Origin: Harpalus rubripes
Taxonomy: Eukaryota; Arthropoda; Insecta; Coleoptera; Carabidae
Assembly (NCBI GenBank): GCA_963082715.1
Contig: OY720458.1
Coordinates: 50,905,323 to 50,969,322 of the forward strand
Direction of reading: 5' to 3'
Length of the DNA stretch: 64,000 nt
In this document: piece by piece, positions 32,793 to 44,591 of the stretch
Layout of the letters: the number at the start of each line of letters is the position of its first letter
Position numbering within the stretch: the stretch's first letter is position 1
Notes under the pieces: generated by a model
Told to the model about the DNA's origin: nothing
The model's database searches: none
Seen by the model: only the letters and a program-made list of their open reading frames with translations
Made by a program: the position numbers and the translations under genes

Positions 32793-33070
32793 TAAATAAA
32801 TACATAAATAAATATATCATCACGGCATATTACCCATTGCTGGGTGTGCCAATCTGCTTTGTACGCAGATATCGGTAATGATGATGACATATTTGTACCG
32901 TGCGGGCGTTTACCAGGCGTCACCTCACGGGCACTCATTGCTGGCGTGGAGAGTGCACCACAGAGGTCAATTTTGTGCCATTTAAAATTCAAAATATTTG
33001 GCGTCGGTCGAGATTGAACCCTGTTCCCCAGATTCGCGACCAGACACTCAGGTACGCGGCCACGAGACCT
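32793..33070 (-). repeat. Full-length SINE copy
   Basis: A minus-strand copy that extends furthest into the head: read on the minus strand it begins ggtctcgtggccgcgtacct and gagtgtctggtcgcgaatc, a recognisable serine/leucine tRNA-like left half. The B box follows. The tail is a long TAAA-type run on the plus strand. The frames 32675-32992 and 32900-33100 are translations of it. Confidence 0.92.
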
Positions 33071-34175
33071 TTTAATTTAAATGAGGCTATGTATATATAA
33101 CTCTCCTATACCTTGGATTATTAAAAAATTAAATAACCACATTATATACAGACCTATAATTTAAATAAAATGTAAATGTAAAATATAGTCATACTGTTTT
33201 GCAATAGCTTTCATATATTGTGGAACAATGTGAAATGAATATAAAGAAGAAAAATTTAAATACTATTTTAACGATTGCTGCAGGATTTGTTAAAATGTTT
33301 CATTATTTGTTTTGTAAATTATCATAATGCTTTTACAAAAAGTTTAGTTTTATATTTTTGTAATTAGAAATGTCTGCTCTAAACGACATACCTACTATTT
33401 TTTAAAAAATGAAGGATATATGTTCGTTCATGAGAAATAGTTTCATGAAAGAAACGTGACCAGCATAACATGCATGCGTTTAAAAACATGTGGCAGCATA
33501 TATTTAGGGGACAAGAAAAAATATACAAATAGTACAAATATTTTAATATTTCCATGTCTTCAATTTACACTTTTTGAAATATGTAACATGGGGAATATGA
33601 AATAATTTTTCATAAAGAAAATGATTTTCGTGTTTTATTTACTTTACACACTACAAGGCTACTACCATCAATACACGTGTGGCACTCAAGTTGTCTTACC
33701 TAAATTTAGTTTTTTCTATACATTCATGTTGGTAATTCTGACTGAGTACTACAGTATTCAACTTCAGAGTATCACTTAATCCTGCTGAATTTAAATTTGT
33801 CAATTAAGTATTTTTCTCCTTTTCGTTTTATTCTTGTGCCCTTTATACAATTTTTTCAAGGCACATGACAGGAGTTCCAGCTGTTTTATTACATCGAATA
33901 GCCATTGTACCATAATAAAGTCTTTGAAATATCTTATTGTGATTCACATAATAGAGTATATCCTTTCAATCCGCTCATAAAATATCCCCTTTCCAATTTG
34001 AGTAGAAAAAATCCGCAAATACCCACTTAAAAAATGATAAGCCCTCCAACAAATAAATCCGAATTTTCCAGGCTACATTTTCAAACATCCGCTTCCTGAC
34101 AAGTCTCAGTAAAGCTCTGGCGAGCGTCGCCCAAATACAGGGTGCCCGCATTTCATTAGGATTTCGGAAATTATA
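33071..34175. other. Unassigned, with repeat pair P copy 2
   Basis: 33628-33765 repeats 15568-15703 (ttttatttactttacacact, atcaatacacgtgtggcac). The remaining sequence, including the minus frame 33975-34184, has no assignment. Confidence 0.5.
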
Positions 34176-34703
34176 AAGGTGCATTCACAAATGAAAATTA
34201 GGTTTAGATTTATGGTTTATACTTTAGATTTAAAGACCTTGGCCGCATATTATGTAATGACTCCATTCACACTTCAGAATTTAGGATCTCTAAATCCACA
34301 TCATAAAGCTAAACATTGCAAGGTCCAAACTTTAGGTTTATGATTTAGTTTGATGTCACAAACTTCACCAATGAGAACGAGTCTGAAATGATATAGACAT
34401 ATACACCCGTCTTTATTTATTATCCACTTGGAGGATTCGGCTTTTTAAACAAATGCGAGAAGAACATGGAGACTGTCATAACTTAATTGCTGAAATATAA
34501 CCAATAATGCCAAGCGAATGACAGTTTCACGGCACACAAGTGTCTTGTTGAGTACTGCTGTACCGATTTTTTAATCTTGTTTTTGAAGCATTTACACAGA
34601 TGATATCAAAACTAATTTTCAGGTAATTTAAACTTACATTTATGAATGACTTACTTAAACCTAAACAAAAACCATAAACCTAATTTTCATTTGTGAATGC
34701 ATC
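34176..34703. mobile_element. MITE family W, copy 2
   Basis: The left end is aaggtgcattcacaaatgaa, and the right end keeps taattttcatttgtgaatgc. It is co-linear with the copy at 53783-54315, sharing ttggccgcatattatg, aggtccaaactttaggttta, caatgagaacgagtctgaaa and aagaacatggagactgtcat. Confidence 0.9.
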
Positions 34704-35085
34704 TCTGAGGTACGAAGTCGATTAAATTACAGCAAAATAGACTTATTTTAAAGTTATTTTAGTTTTTTCCTTAAATACTAAGATTATTTATTTTCACGCT
34801 ATTTATGTCACTATTTATTTATATCACATTCAACTGTTCGACCTCCACACCATATGTATACTCAACAGACTTCCACAGCGTCTGTATACTCAACTGCCCG
34901 GACAGAATTCACTCCTTTCTACTCTTTTTCTAGACTCTCTTCAATTCCATTAACGACATGGAATATAAAAGCTTCGGAACTAATTAAACATGTCGAGACT
35001 CGTTTGTTTACTTCGCCATTTACTAGCGACGATTACGTCATCGACTAACTTAGACGCTTGCTCTCAGCGGCGTTGCTCTTACGTT
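34704..35085. other. Unassigned
   Basis: A 64-codon frame at 34854-35048 lacks recognisable motifs. No repeat was seen. Confidence 0.4.
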
Positions 35086-35261
35086 ACAATAATATGGAAT
35101 TTTGGTTTGCACTTCTTTAGGCCTGACACTTTTTACCTCCCGCTACCCTTGGTAAGGGAGGTATAGGGATCGTACTAAAAATCGCATATCGAGATTTTGA
35201 TAAATGACCACGTTTTAAGGTCCCTAAAATCCGATTTTAACATTTTCACGATGATGTCTGT

Positions 35262-35305
<44 letters not shown>

Positions 35306-35940
35306 ATCCTTTACTCTAACTCAAATACTATCATTCAGAAAATTTTGAAACCTTGTATTTCTACCTTATTCTAATATGGGAAGAGATCATTATATTTTGG
35401 TGTATATTAGATAACCGGAAATGGCGCTTTATTTGAAGCTCAAAATAGATTTTCTTCGAAAAATACCGTCAAATGTTAGTTTTTGAAGATTTGTGTTATT
35501 ATAAAAATTAAAGATTATTAAATTTTCTACAGATTTGTATACATACTTTTTCTATATATTTTATGGATAAATTTATAAAATATCTATAATTATAATCCCG
35601 GAGCCTACGCTTTAAACAAGCAAAACTCCTTGGTTACACAGTTCATATCTCAAATGTATGTAACTGACAAATAAATGTCACTATCAAAGAACTAATCATT
35701 TCAAATTAATAATAGTAACGTTTTAAAAAGAAAATAGTAAATAGAACCATAGTTATATGGAATGGATCTTAATACAGTTTCCGCAATATGTAAGTATGTA
35801 TATTTAAATTAATAAAAATTAAATAGCCGGAGGTTTGGTGTTGGCCACATCAGATTTTTTATTTTATTTCGAATTCCGATGCTTATGCATGATTAAGTGC
35901 CCTAAAGCAGTGCAAACCAAAATTCCATATTATTTCATAC
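35086..35940. mobile_element. MITE H-like ends enclosing family A copy 2
   Basis: The left tip, aatatggaattttggtttgc followed by acttctttagg, and the right tip, cctaaagcagtgcaaaccaa followed by aattccatattatttca, are inverted copies of MITE H termini (61409-61806). Between them lies a plus-orientation copy of family A: tacctcccgctac, the (TG)n tract at 35270-35303, and ggccacatcagatttttta. The two families occur together again at 61409-62663, so they may be parts of one larger unit. Confidence 0.7.
35270..35303. repeat. (TG)n microsatellite in family A
   Basis: A TG run following cacgatgatgtctgtgtgta. It is the complement-orientation equivalent of the CA tract at 26405. Confidence 0.95.
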
Positions 35941-35984
35941 TTAAAACTTATTTGTAAAAATAAAAATCAGCAAAATTTAATTTT

Positions 35985-36710
35985 TACCTTCCGTCACCTT
36001 TAGGTAAAGAAGATATTGTCGTTGGTCAAAAAATTCGATGATGAGTTTTTAATCAATAAGCACGTAATACGATTTTACTATTTTTACGATGATGTCTGTA
36101 TGTATGTGATGTGTGTGTGTGTAACAAAAATTTCGTCTGCGATAACTCTAATACAATTTCAAAAATTATAATTCTTTCGTATTCTTCTTCGTTACATCCA
36201 TATGAACAGCTGATTAGATTTTGGTTACAATTGGACAACCGGAAGTACCCTCATTTGAAGATTTTAACAGTTTTTCTCGAAAAAACTAGGTTAAATATCA
36301 TTTTTTCACATTTAATGTTATTATAAATATTAAAGTATTCTCTGTACGATTTGACTGCATTTTATACTTAATATTAAATGGATATAGAGTTGAAAAATTA
36401 TAAAGAAATTAAATTTCATAAAGTAGACAGCTATGGAAACAGCTACTATATTAAGAAAATTCTGATTGAAAGATGTCAGTGTCAAGTGTAATTGATATAA
36501 GTGTGTTCGTCTTATAATTTTACTGGAAATGTAGGATCTTTTGCTAGAAATTTTCAGTATGGAATTTGTATAAAATACATACAACAGCCGGAAGGTAATG
36601 TACAAAAAATAGAATCTTTTGCAAGGACTTTTCTGTATGAAATTTGTACAAAATACATAGAACTGACGGAAGGTAATGTGCTGGCGACATCAGATTTTTT
36701 GTATTTATAT
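35985..36710. repeat. Repeat family A, diverged copy 3
   Basis: Shared landmarks in order are tttttacgatgatgtctgta, a TGTG-rich tract, ttggacaaccggaagtac, and gacatcagattttttgta. It is more diverged than the copies at 25690 and 61807. Two near repeats, gaatcttttgca/ggatcttttgct at 36534 and 36611, indicate an internal duplication (about 36500-36680). The overlapping frames are unrecognised. Confidence 0.7.
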
Positions 36711-37732
36711 AGAGACCAATGCATTTTTGAAGAAAAAATCTTTAAAATGGTCTACTAGTGGGGCATCTTTGTCGTAATTTAACCAAATTCGTATATTTCA
36801 TAGTTTCCGATATCCCAATGCTGAGCCTCGAAAACGGGCACATTACAAACAAAATAAATGTAAACTGAAAATGTTTTTGTATGTATGTATTTTACATTCT
36901 TTACCCGGAATTTTTAGTATACCAACACATCAGAAAAACAAAGGCACCAAGTTATATGTCATTTTTAAAGTACTCATTTGTTCCCATAAACAAATCACAT
37001 AATTCTTTCAACTTTCAACAATTTGCAACAGACAGCGCCATAGTATCGTAAAATATGTTTGCATATTCTTAGGTACTTGAACGTTACAAGCGACTTCAAA
37101 GAATGATAGCTACAACTGTCTCGAAATATAATAACATATAGTATGTTATTGAAGTAATGTCACAGCAAAGACTAACATACCAGGTGGTGAATTGATTTAT
37201 GCAATATAGAAAATACAATGTATTTTTTATATGGGGATTGTTGCTTCCCTAATTATTTTAGGTAAAAAAGCTTTAAATAAAAGTTGTAGACTATAAAAAC
37301 CTGCATTCGAAACAATAAGAAAAATTAATTTTGTTTGCTTTGTAACAGCAGAAAAATTAGGCATCAAAATGTTGATAATCATTCCAAAAATAGTGATAGC
37401 CATGGACTTTAAACAAAAAATTAACAAATGTTTAACGATTTATCAGTCAAGCTAGGTTAGTTTATTTTATTTATTTTTATTGTTATTTGTCATTATTTTA
37501 GATGAAAAAGCTTCAAGTAAAGCTTAAAATTCTGCATCTGAATTCTGAATAGCAAGCTTCAAATTCTGCATCTGAATGGGTCCTGCACCATAACAAAAAA
37601 TAATAAAATGTACACTTTATACTAAAAGTATTACTCAATAAATAGCGATTAAGATAAAAAAACATTTTTTTAATAATTATTTTGCGAGATATTTGAGGTT
37701 TGTTGTCTCTGTGACATCACATTAGGGCTTAC
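36711..37732. other. Unassigned; one unit of the 38400-type repeat
   Basis: 37228-37440 contains ttcccta/attattttaggt, agctttaaataaaagttgta, and aaaatagtgatagccatgg. Related sequence lies at 38280-38450 and, inverted, at 53455-53575. This is a dispersed repeat without coding content. Confidence 0.55.
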
Positions 37733-38135
37733 AGCTACTAGATAATACATAGCTGACTCGTCCGCCATATTGGTGCCAAAATGAACGCAGTATGCAATAA
37801 AAGTGCATTTCTTATAAGTTTATGTAGTAACTTTTTTTCAAAATTAAATATAACTTCCATATTTGCCATATTATATTTCTTTAAAGTAATAAAACAAGAA
37901 AAAATACGGTTTTTAAGATTTTTGAGGTTAGCGAAAAATACATGTATTGCATAAGTAATAAAACATATACCTGTAAAAATTATAATCATTTCTCAAATGA
38001 TTTGCACAATTTGGAGCAAAACAACCCGTCATTGTGGATAGCTACTATATGATTAATAATACTGTAGCACAGATAGTGAATTATTGAGATGGCACCAAAA
38101 TGGAGGACGAGTCAGCTGTGATGTATCTAGAAGCT
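37733..38135. mobile_element. MITE with about 48-bp terminal inverted repeats
   Basis: The left end is agctactagataatacatag and then ctgactcgtccgccat. The right end is the inverse: atggaggacgagtcag, then ctgtgatgtatctagaagct. About 85% of positions pair. The 300-bp interior is non-coding, although a minus frame (37738-37989) spans it. Confidence 0.85.
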
Positions 38136-38279
38136 ATATTAGTGCTATCTTTCTCTCACTGCTTACTATAGAGCTTGTGCTAAAGAAAGATATAACAATA
38201 GGTGTCGCCGTGACGTCATGGTGACATTAAAAATCAAATGCAGTTAAAATAAAAACAGTTAAGACTTTTTATATTACGA

Positions 38280-38845
38280 ATTGCTTCAAAATTAAAAGAA
38301 CTTTCATTTAAAATAAAAAAATCAGAGTGCAGTACCCCATTCTGAATTAATATACAAAATTTTGAATTCTTTGTAACTGCAGAAATTAGGAATGTGAAAA
38401 TGTTGAAAATCATCCCAAAAATAGCGATAGCCATGGAATTGAAACAAACAAATGTTTACCGGTTTGTTTCTCAAATTATTTTAATTTATTTTTATTAGGT
38501 TAGGTTAGAAATTAGATATGTGAAAATGTTGAAAATCACCCCAAAAATAGCGATAGCCATGGAATTGATACAAATAAATTAACAAATGTGTAACGGTTTT
38601 GTTTAAATACATGCCGAGTACGCAATATATATGAGTAAAATATTTCTGTACTTTGAAGTGTTTTAACGGTTTATTTCTCAAATTATGTTAATTTATTTTC
38701 ATTAGGTTAGAAATTAGGTATGTGAAAATGTTGAAAATCACCCCAAATATAGCGATAGCCATGGAATTGAAACAAATAAATTAACAAATGTTTAACGGTT
38801 TTTATCTATCAAATTATGTTAATTTATTTTAATTAGGTACTATTT
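38280..38845. repeat. Irregular tandem array
   Basis: Three units of about 120-190 bp each carry atgtgaaaatgttgaaaatc, then agcgatagccatggaattga and a ttatttctcaaattat-type end, followed by attaggttaga. The middle unit has an extra block (gagtaaaatatttctgtact) that recurs alone at 40683-40720. Confidence 0.8.
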
Positions 38846-38865
38846 GCAATTTCTGTTCAAATGAA

Positions 38866-39013
38866 CTCCAGCAATGAGTGCCTGTGAAGAGACGCCTGGT
38901 ACCGCCCGCATGGTACGAATATGTCATCATCTCTACCGATATCTGCCATTACAGCAGATTGCACACCCAGCCATGGGTAATATGCCGTGATGATATATTA
39001 TTATATTATTATT
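38866..39013 (+). repeat. SINE family fragment
   Basis: A plus-strand, 5'-truncated copy: ccagcaatgagtgcct, agacgcctggtaccgcccgc, gcagattgcacacccagcca. It ends in TTA repeats instead of TTTA. More diverged than the other copies. Confidence 0.82.
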
Positions 39014-39489
39014 TTTCATAATGTGTAAAGATTTTTCTTTAATTTAATAAATTGTAAGGTCATTTATTATTGTATTAGTAATATATTGGCTTATATATTG
39101 CGGACCTTGATTTTGAAAATTTTATTCAGTTATTAGATTTTTTATTACCTAGTCTTTTGAGTGAGTGCTCTTAAAAAACCAGGCTCGTTTTCTTAAGTTG
39201 TCTTAAATTCAACCAGCCCTTATAACATTAATTTTGTGTCAATAAATAAAAATGATCTGCAACTTATATTATCAAAGTTCTTTAAAGAAAACAATAAAAT
39301 TTGTTTGAGAACGTCAATGAAACAAAACAGATTTACTTCAATGACAATGCTTAGCATTGAACGTGACATTCTTCGGAAACAAAAATGATAGAAAGTTTTT
39401 AATAATATTTAAAATAATTGAAGTAAAATAAATTATAAACAATAGAGTCAAAAATGTTTTTCTTTTTAAATAGGTAGATTCTGATACAG

Positions 39490-40026
39490 ACAGAAGACAA
39501 TAAATAGATTCGAGAGAAAAGTGCTAAGACAAATACTAGGGACAATAAACGAAGACTGAGCCTGGAGAATTAGATACAACTTTGAGATATACCAAGAATT
39601 TAAAGAAACCCCAATATCGGCTTTCGTAAGAACTCAAAGACTGCGCTGGACTGGATATGTGATCCGAATGGAAGAACACAGGACCCCTAGAAGAGTGCTA
39701 CAAAGCAAATGGTATGGCACAAGATCTAGAGGCAGACCAAGGAAAACGTGGGAAGAGAGTGTGACAGAGGATGCAAGACGGCTGGGACTGAGGAATTGGA
39801 AGAAAACTGCATTGGAGAGAGACGAATGGAGGAGGCACTTAATGGAGGCCAAGGCCCGATTTGGGCTGTAGAGCCATAGGAGCGAACTGGTAGTCAAGGC
39901 CTCGGCTCTGACGCGTCTGATTGAGCGTTATTCAATCCCTGTTTTTATGGTTTGCCGAATGTAGTGCCGAAAGGCGGAACATTACGACATTGTTGTAGAG
40001 CCATAGGAGAGAGAGAGAGAGAGAGA
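39490..40026 (+). mobile_element. LINE 3' end with (GA)n tail
   Basis: The translation reads NRFERKVLRQILGTINED, stop, then AWRIRYNFEIYQEFKETPIS, FVRTQRLRWTGYVIRM, SRGRPRKTWEESVTEDARRL and ALERDEWRRHLMEAK. This is the tail domain after the reverse transcriptase in many insect LINEs (RLRWxGHVxRM, GRPxxxWxxxVxxD, RxxWR). One in-frame stop is present near 39560. The frame ends at 39871. The 3' UTR carries tagagccataggag twice, at 39868 and 39995, and closes in a GA run. Confidence 0.88.
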
Positions 40027-40920
40027 TTATGATACGTAGATTCAAATCACATTTCGATGTCTCTTTTTGTTTTCAAGATATTTGCATTCCAAGTTGGGAA
40101 CGTAGGCTTTTTAAAATGAGCTTAATTTTCAATGAGACATCAATAATTTATAAGAGCAATGTATAGTTGTAGTTTACATCATTAAAAAAGTAGCAATCAT
40201 TTTTATGCTTTATGAAAATAGGAAATAATTTCCAATGATTTTGAAGTTTGACGTCGGTCAGAATAGAACCTGGATCTAATAATGCCATGTTATACGATTA
40301 TTATTTCGTACACCATTGTAATCAAGTAGGTTAATCTTTTCTGTAATTATATCAATTTGCGAAACATGTCCTTGGCAAAGGAAGACATTTTCCCGTAAGG
40401 ATTACCCCTAATCCTAATTTCCATAAGGTATTACAACGACTCATGTCAACCATTTCAGAAATTCCTGTAATCATAATATGTAAAGAGCTACTTCTTGTGT
40501 CAACACGGATTATATATTATTATACCATCAAAAATATTGATTCTAATACTAGGGTATTAAAATGTATTATAGAGCTTTACTAATATTGTAGCTTTTGTAT
40601 GTAATAAACACAACGATATCTGCATATTTTTATATTAAAATGTATTATTCGTTTTGTTTTTAAATACATTTCGAGTACTCAAGATATATGAGTAAAATAT
40701 TTCTGTACTTTGAAGTGCTTTACTTACAATATTCTTTTTAAATAAATTTGTACCTATTATTATACTGGTAGAATTATGAAGATCGTTGATTTACATTGAT
40801 TGTTATTGCTAATATGTGGATATTTTTTGGTTGCAACTATTCTAAAATAACCTAACCTAACACAAAAAAATATGCCCGCAAAAATTTGACCATTATACTT
40901 ATAGGTACTCGTGTTTTAGG

Positions 40921-40923
<3 letters not shown>
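40027..40923. other. Unassigned AT-rich sequence
   Basis: 40640-40720 repeats part of the 38600 unit (gagtaaaatatttctgtact). 40255-40290 has gacgtcggtcagaatagaac, faintly like a SINE head. No coding signal. Confidence 0.4.

Positions 40924-40987
<64 letters not shown>
40924..40987. repeat. (AT)n microsatellite
   Basis: About 62 bp of alternating A and T directly left of the large foldback. Confidence 0.97.
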
Positions 40988-40992
<5 letters not shown>

Positions 40993-41078
40993 AACAATTT
41001 ACTATTATAACTGGAGTGTTATGTTTGCGCCAATCTAAAAAACAGTGAAGTCCAATTATCAAATTTCAAAATTTTCCC

Positions 41079-41870
41079 GCTTATCTCGAGAAATATAAGA
41101 GTTACAAAGGCGGTTAATTGGGCAAACAATTTCTATTTCACAAGACAAATATAAAGAAAAGAAAAATTATTTTTTTCGACCATTGGTTCTCCAAATACGG
41201 TACTTAACTTTTTTTATTTCAAATGAAAACATATATTTTTTATTTGCTTATTCGTTAGAGAATTTTATTTTGAATTCAGTAATATAACATTTTTATGCCC
41301 TACATAACGATTTTTTTTTGTGAAAAATGCATGTAAAATTTTATATTAGTTTGATTAAAATATAGCTATAATAAGAGTGCCACGAATGGAAAAAATGAAC
41401 ACATGTTATTCTTATTACTTAGAATTAGAGTGCCGTGACTGAAAGAAGTGAATGTTTTATTTTTGTAATTGATCATAAATGTCAACGCAAACAAAATATT
41501 CACGTATTTCTTTCATGACATTCTAATTCTACGTAAAAAAAATTAACAGGTATTCGTTTTTTCCATTCATGACACTCTTATTATAGCCATATTTTAATCA
41601 AATTAATATAAAACTATGCATGCATTTTTCTCAAAAAATCGTTATGTAAGGGGATAAAAATATTACATCACTGAATTCAAAATTAAATTCTCTAACGAAT
41701 GAACAAATAAAAAATAGATGTTCTCATTTAAAATTAAAAAGTTAAGTCCCGTATTTTGAGAACCACTGGACCAAAAAAATAATTTCTTTTCTTTAAATTT
41801 GTCTTGTGAAACAGAAATTATTTGCCCATTTAACCGTCTTTGTAGCTCTTATAGTTCTCGAGATAGTAAT
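41079..41870. repeat. Large foldback, about 390-bp arms
   Basis: The left arm runs tatctcgagaaatataagag, ggcaaacaatttct, ataataagagtgccacgaat to about 41475. The right arm is its inverse, ending actcttatagttctcgagat. By eye the arms are roughly 85-90% alike, with a loop of about 20-30 bp near tgatcataaatgtca. Just beyond the right arm, tgaacagcctgtata resembles a MITE terminus. The left equivalent is not clear. Transcription across it would give a very long hairpin RNA. Confidence 0.85.
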
Positions 41871-42122
41871 GGTGGCCCATTTAAAATGAACAGCCTGTAT
41901 ATACATATATACCCGAACAAGTGTTTTTTGGTTTATTTTTGTTGTTTCTTTATTTTCTGCATTTACTTGGAAATGGATTCCGGCCTTAAAAAAGACGATA
42001 GCAGAAGGCTTGAAAATAATAAGAATTTTCAATAGAGTTAAGGGCATTAAAAACTCGAATATTTTAAAAACCAATAGTATTTTTGCAACTATGATGGTCC
42101 CTATCATAGAGCTTGTTAATAT

Positions 42123-42676
42123 TGTAACGGACAATGGACGCCGCCGTCGCAGCCACTGTCGCCGCCGCTGTCGCCACCGCCGTCGCCGCAGCGATGAGCG
42201 AGTGTCTATTTTTAGCAATAACGCAAAAGCCGCGACCGGTCGTACGACGTTAACAGAACTGGTCGGACTTGTTTAATTGCTTGGGTGACGTGATCTATTG
42301 CTTCAAATATTCTACAAAACGAAGCCCGGACCTATATACATAAATTCGACAGGAAAGACAGCCGGACAGTCTGATATAAAAAAGCGCCGTGAAACGAATA
42401 GTTGGTGATATAAACAAGTAGTTGACGAGTGGTGAAAATAAATAAATATAGTTATAAAAATAAATAGTGACAAAAATATCGTAGAAATAAATAGTTGTGT
42501 TAATTAATAATCTTAGTGTTATAGTAATTAATTATATTCTTAGTTTGTTTAACCATAGTAATATGTAGTTATTTTTATTATCTTTTAATATTTAATTATC
42601 GTTTCATAAACATTTATTTTAATTAATAATAATTCGCTGATTTTTACACTTCACCCAAATAAATAAAAACGTTACA
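42123..42676 (+). mobile_element. Probable solo LTR
   Basis: The sequence begins TGTAACG and ends CGTTACA, a perfect 7-bp inverted pair of the TG...CA type. The flanks are atat and atac, close to a 4-bp target duplication. A GC-rich triplet tract (ccgccgtcgc-type, 42130-42210) sits near the left end. The right 260 bp resemble 44325-44591. No primer site or gag follows, so a solo LTR is favoured. The arginine-rich minus frame (41793-42218) is a translation of the triplet tract and not a gene. Confidence 0.6.
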
Positions 42677-43154
42677 ATACCTATGTGTATATATACACGT
42701 ATGTCTTCTGCAGCAAGTAATTGTTTATTCTACCTCCGTAGGAAGTAAAATTTCGTGTGCCTGAGTGTGAAATCCTTTTTATGTCCGATTGTCAGCTAGC
42801 CAACCAGTGGCTATTCTATTCAATGCATCAGTCTGTATTGATCCCTATCAGGCAGGTGAATGAAACTGTTAAAAACTGAATAAAACACCAAAATCAACAT
42901 CCACCACTATTGACAACAAAATCAATAATTCATTACCGAACATCAAAATAAAATTAGGACGGTTGCACGTTTTGCGTTTGCCAATGTTCACTCAAATACG
43001 ATTACAAGGGATCGTTAGACTTAATATCATTACGGAATATTGCAACGAGAAAAATTTCAAATTAGAACAAAAAGAATTAAGAATTTTTACCAAATAGATG
43101 CTTTAACAATTATTTAATACATTTACAAACATGACAGTGCCCTACTTCTATATG
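42677..43154. other. Unassigned
   Basis: No coding frame or repeat recognised. Confidence 0.4.
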
Positions 43155-43307
43155 CAGGCTGCCCACTTTATTTGTTCCCGCCTGAAAATTTAAGAATAGG
43201 TTCTTAAAATTTTGTTTTGTACAAATATTTACCAAGTGGGTTATGAAATTTATTCCTTTTTGCCTATTCTTAAAATTTCAAGCGGGAACAGATACAATGG
43301 GCACCAA
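43155..43307. mobile_element. Small MITE with about 45-bp arms
   Basis: The left arm includes gtgcccattgtatctgttcc-equivalent ctgcccactttatttgttcc, then cgcctgaaaatttaagaata. The right arm is the inverse, tattcttaaaatttcaagcg then ggaacagatacaatgggcac. The loop is about 60 bp. Confidence 0.85.
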
Positions 43308-43473
43308 TATACATAGGTATTTCAATTATTTTGGTTTTAAGATATACTTGTTAATTATATTTCATACAGAATTGGTTAAAAGTATTAGACAGCCTTGTAC
43401 AGGTGTCTCAATTTCGATGTTTTTTTTTTAAGGTATCTCGGCAAGTGGAAGTGAATACTCGGCAGTGACGTTG

Positions 43474-44196
43474 AAGAATGGGGTCATTTCAAAAAATAAA
43501 AATTGTTGTTTTTTTTATAAAATCGTAAAATTCGCCTCATTTAATAAATATAGTAATATAAAGTAACACGAAATATGCGACTTTTCATTCATAAATTTAC
43601 TAATAAACTTTCGCGCTGTAAAATTCGTGACGTCACGGGTTGTTACTTACACAAAGACATTCCTCTCACACACACACATGTTTACGGTTCACGTGGTTTC
43701 CGTTTGCTGTTGTAACCTAAAATTGTGACAGGTGACAGCAGAGTTAATAGTAAAGGTATGTAAATAAATTTTTTTTTTAAAATAAATATTAATAGTTGTA
43801 TGAAATATGTTTTTAGTTAACAATGTGGTTGTGAAGTATTGTGACGTGCCTTGCTGTGATAAAACCTCTTTAAAAACATCGAAAAAAATATTCATTCGAA
43901 TACCAAGCAGAAAATACTAATTGAACAAATATTTATAGGAACTACCTGTTGCTTTCACAAAATCAAATTGACAAGTGACAACCCAAAAAATCATAGTTCC
44001 AAACTAAACCGGTAGAGCTCGACTGTCCGGCAAACCGTGACGTCAGCGGCTAAATATTTGAAATTAAAGACAACTTTTAAAAAATCATATCTCTGATTCT
44101 AAAGACTTGTAAGGGGTAAAACATGCAACTACATATTTAATTTGACCTATTCTTTCAAAAAATAAATAAATTAGAAAATGTGAAATGACCCCATTG
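43474..44196 (+). mobile_element. THAP-bearing (P-like) TIR element 1
   Basis: Perfect inverted termini aatggggtcatttca and tgaaatgaccccatt bound a 723-bp element. Inside is the start of a THAP-type zinc finger (43825-43920). CGTGACGTCA-like words occur near both ends (43628 and 44035). P-element-type transposases begin with a THAP domain, so a deleted P-superfamily element is a reasonable reading. An 8-bp target duplication was looked for and not found. Confidence 0.65.
43825..43920 (+). pseudogene. THAP zinc-finger N-terminal fragment
   Basis: The frame gives VVVKYCDVPCCDKTSLKTSK and then KIFIRIPSRKY before a stop. THAP domains start with a short stretch, C-x(2-4)-C, a variable loop and FxxFP-like residues; KYC-DVP-C and IFIRIP fit. 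There is no ATG in frame (an out-of-frame ATG overlaps), and the second half with the C-x2-H ligands and AVPTIF box is missing. Could be exon sequence with degraded splice sites. Confidence 0.6.
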
Positions 44197-44324
44197 TGGC
44201 ATACGGACAGTCCGTGATACTGAGGATGTGGAAGACAGAGAGTTACATAAATAGACAGATAGTGTGGTGAAAGAGGTGACTACTGTCCGACCAGTTGAAT
44301 ATACAGACGCTGTTGAGTTAGTGA

Positions 44325-44383
44325 TATAAATAGTGGAAAAAAATAATTAGTAATATCGTGGAAATAAATAGTAGTGTTAATAG

Positions 44384-44415
<32 letters not shown>

Positions 44416-44591
44416 GTGTTAGTGTTATCTAGTTAATTATAGTTAGTTTTTAAATTAGTATTAATATTAGTAATCGTTATTATTTAATACCTTTTTAATA
44501 TTTAATTATAGTTTAATATACCTTTATTTTAACTAATAATAATTGTCTAATATTTACGCTTCGCCCAAATAAATTTTAAAAAATCGTTACA
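44325..44591 (+). repeat. LTR-like fragment related to 42123-42676
   Basis: The right part of the presumed LTR: aataaatagtagtgttaa, a TAAA run, atatttaattatagttta, aactaataataatt, cgcccaaataaat and the terminal cgttaca. The left part is not recognisable; the THAP element is inserted just upstream. Confidence 0.6.

Noticed and set aside
38280..38845. CRISPR-like array
   Set aside because: Repeat units are long, irregular and diverged, with no constant short repeat and unique spacers. The genome is also eukaryotic.
41793..42218. 141-codon arginine-rich minus-strand frame
   Set aside because: The arginine stretch is the GC-rich triplet tract of the presumed LTR read backward, and the remainder crosses the foldback arm.
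43474..44196. 8-bp target duplication for the first THAP element
   Set aside because: The flanks cgttgaag and gtggcata do not match, so P-superfamily placement rests only on the THAP fragment and inverted termini.
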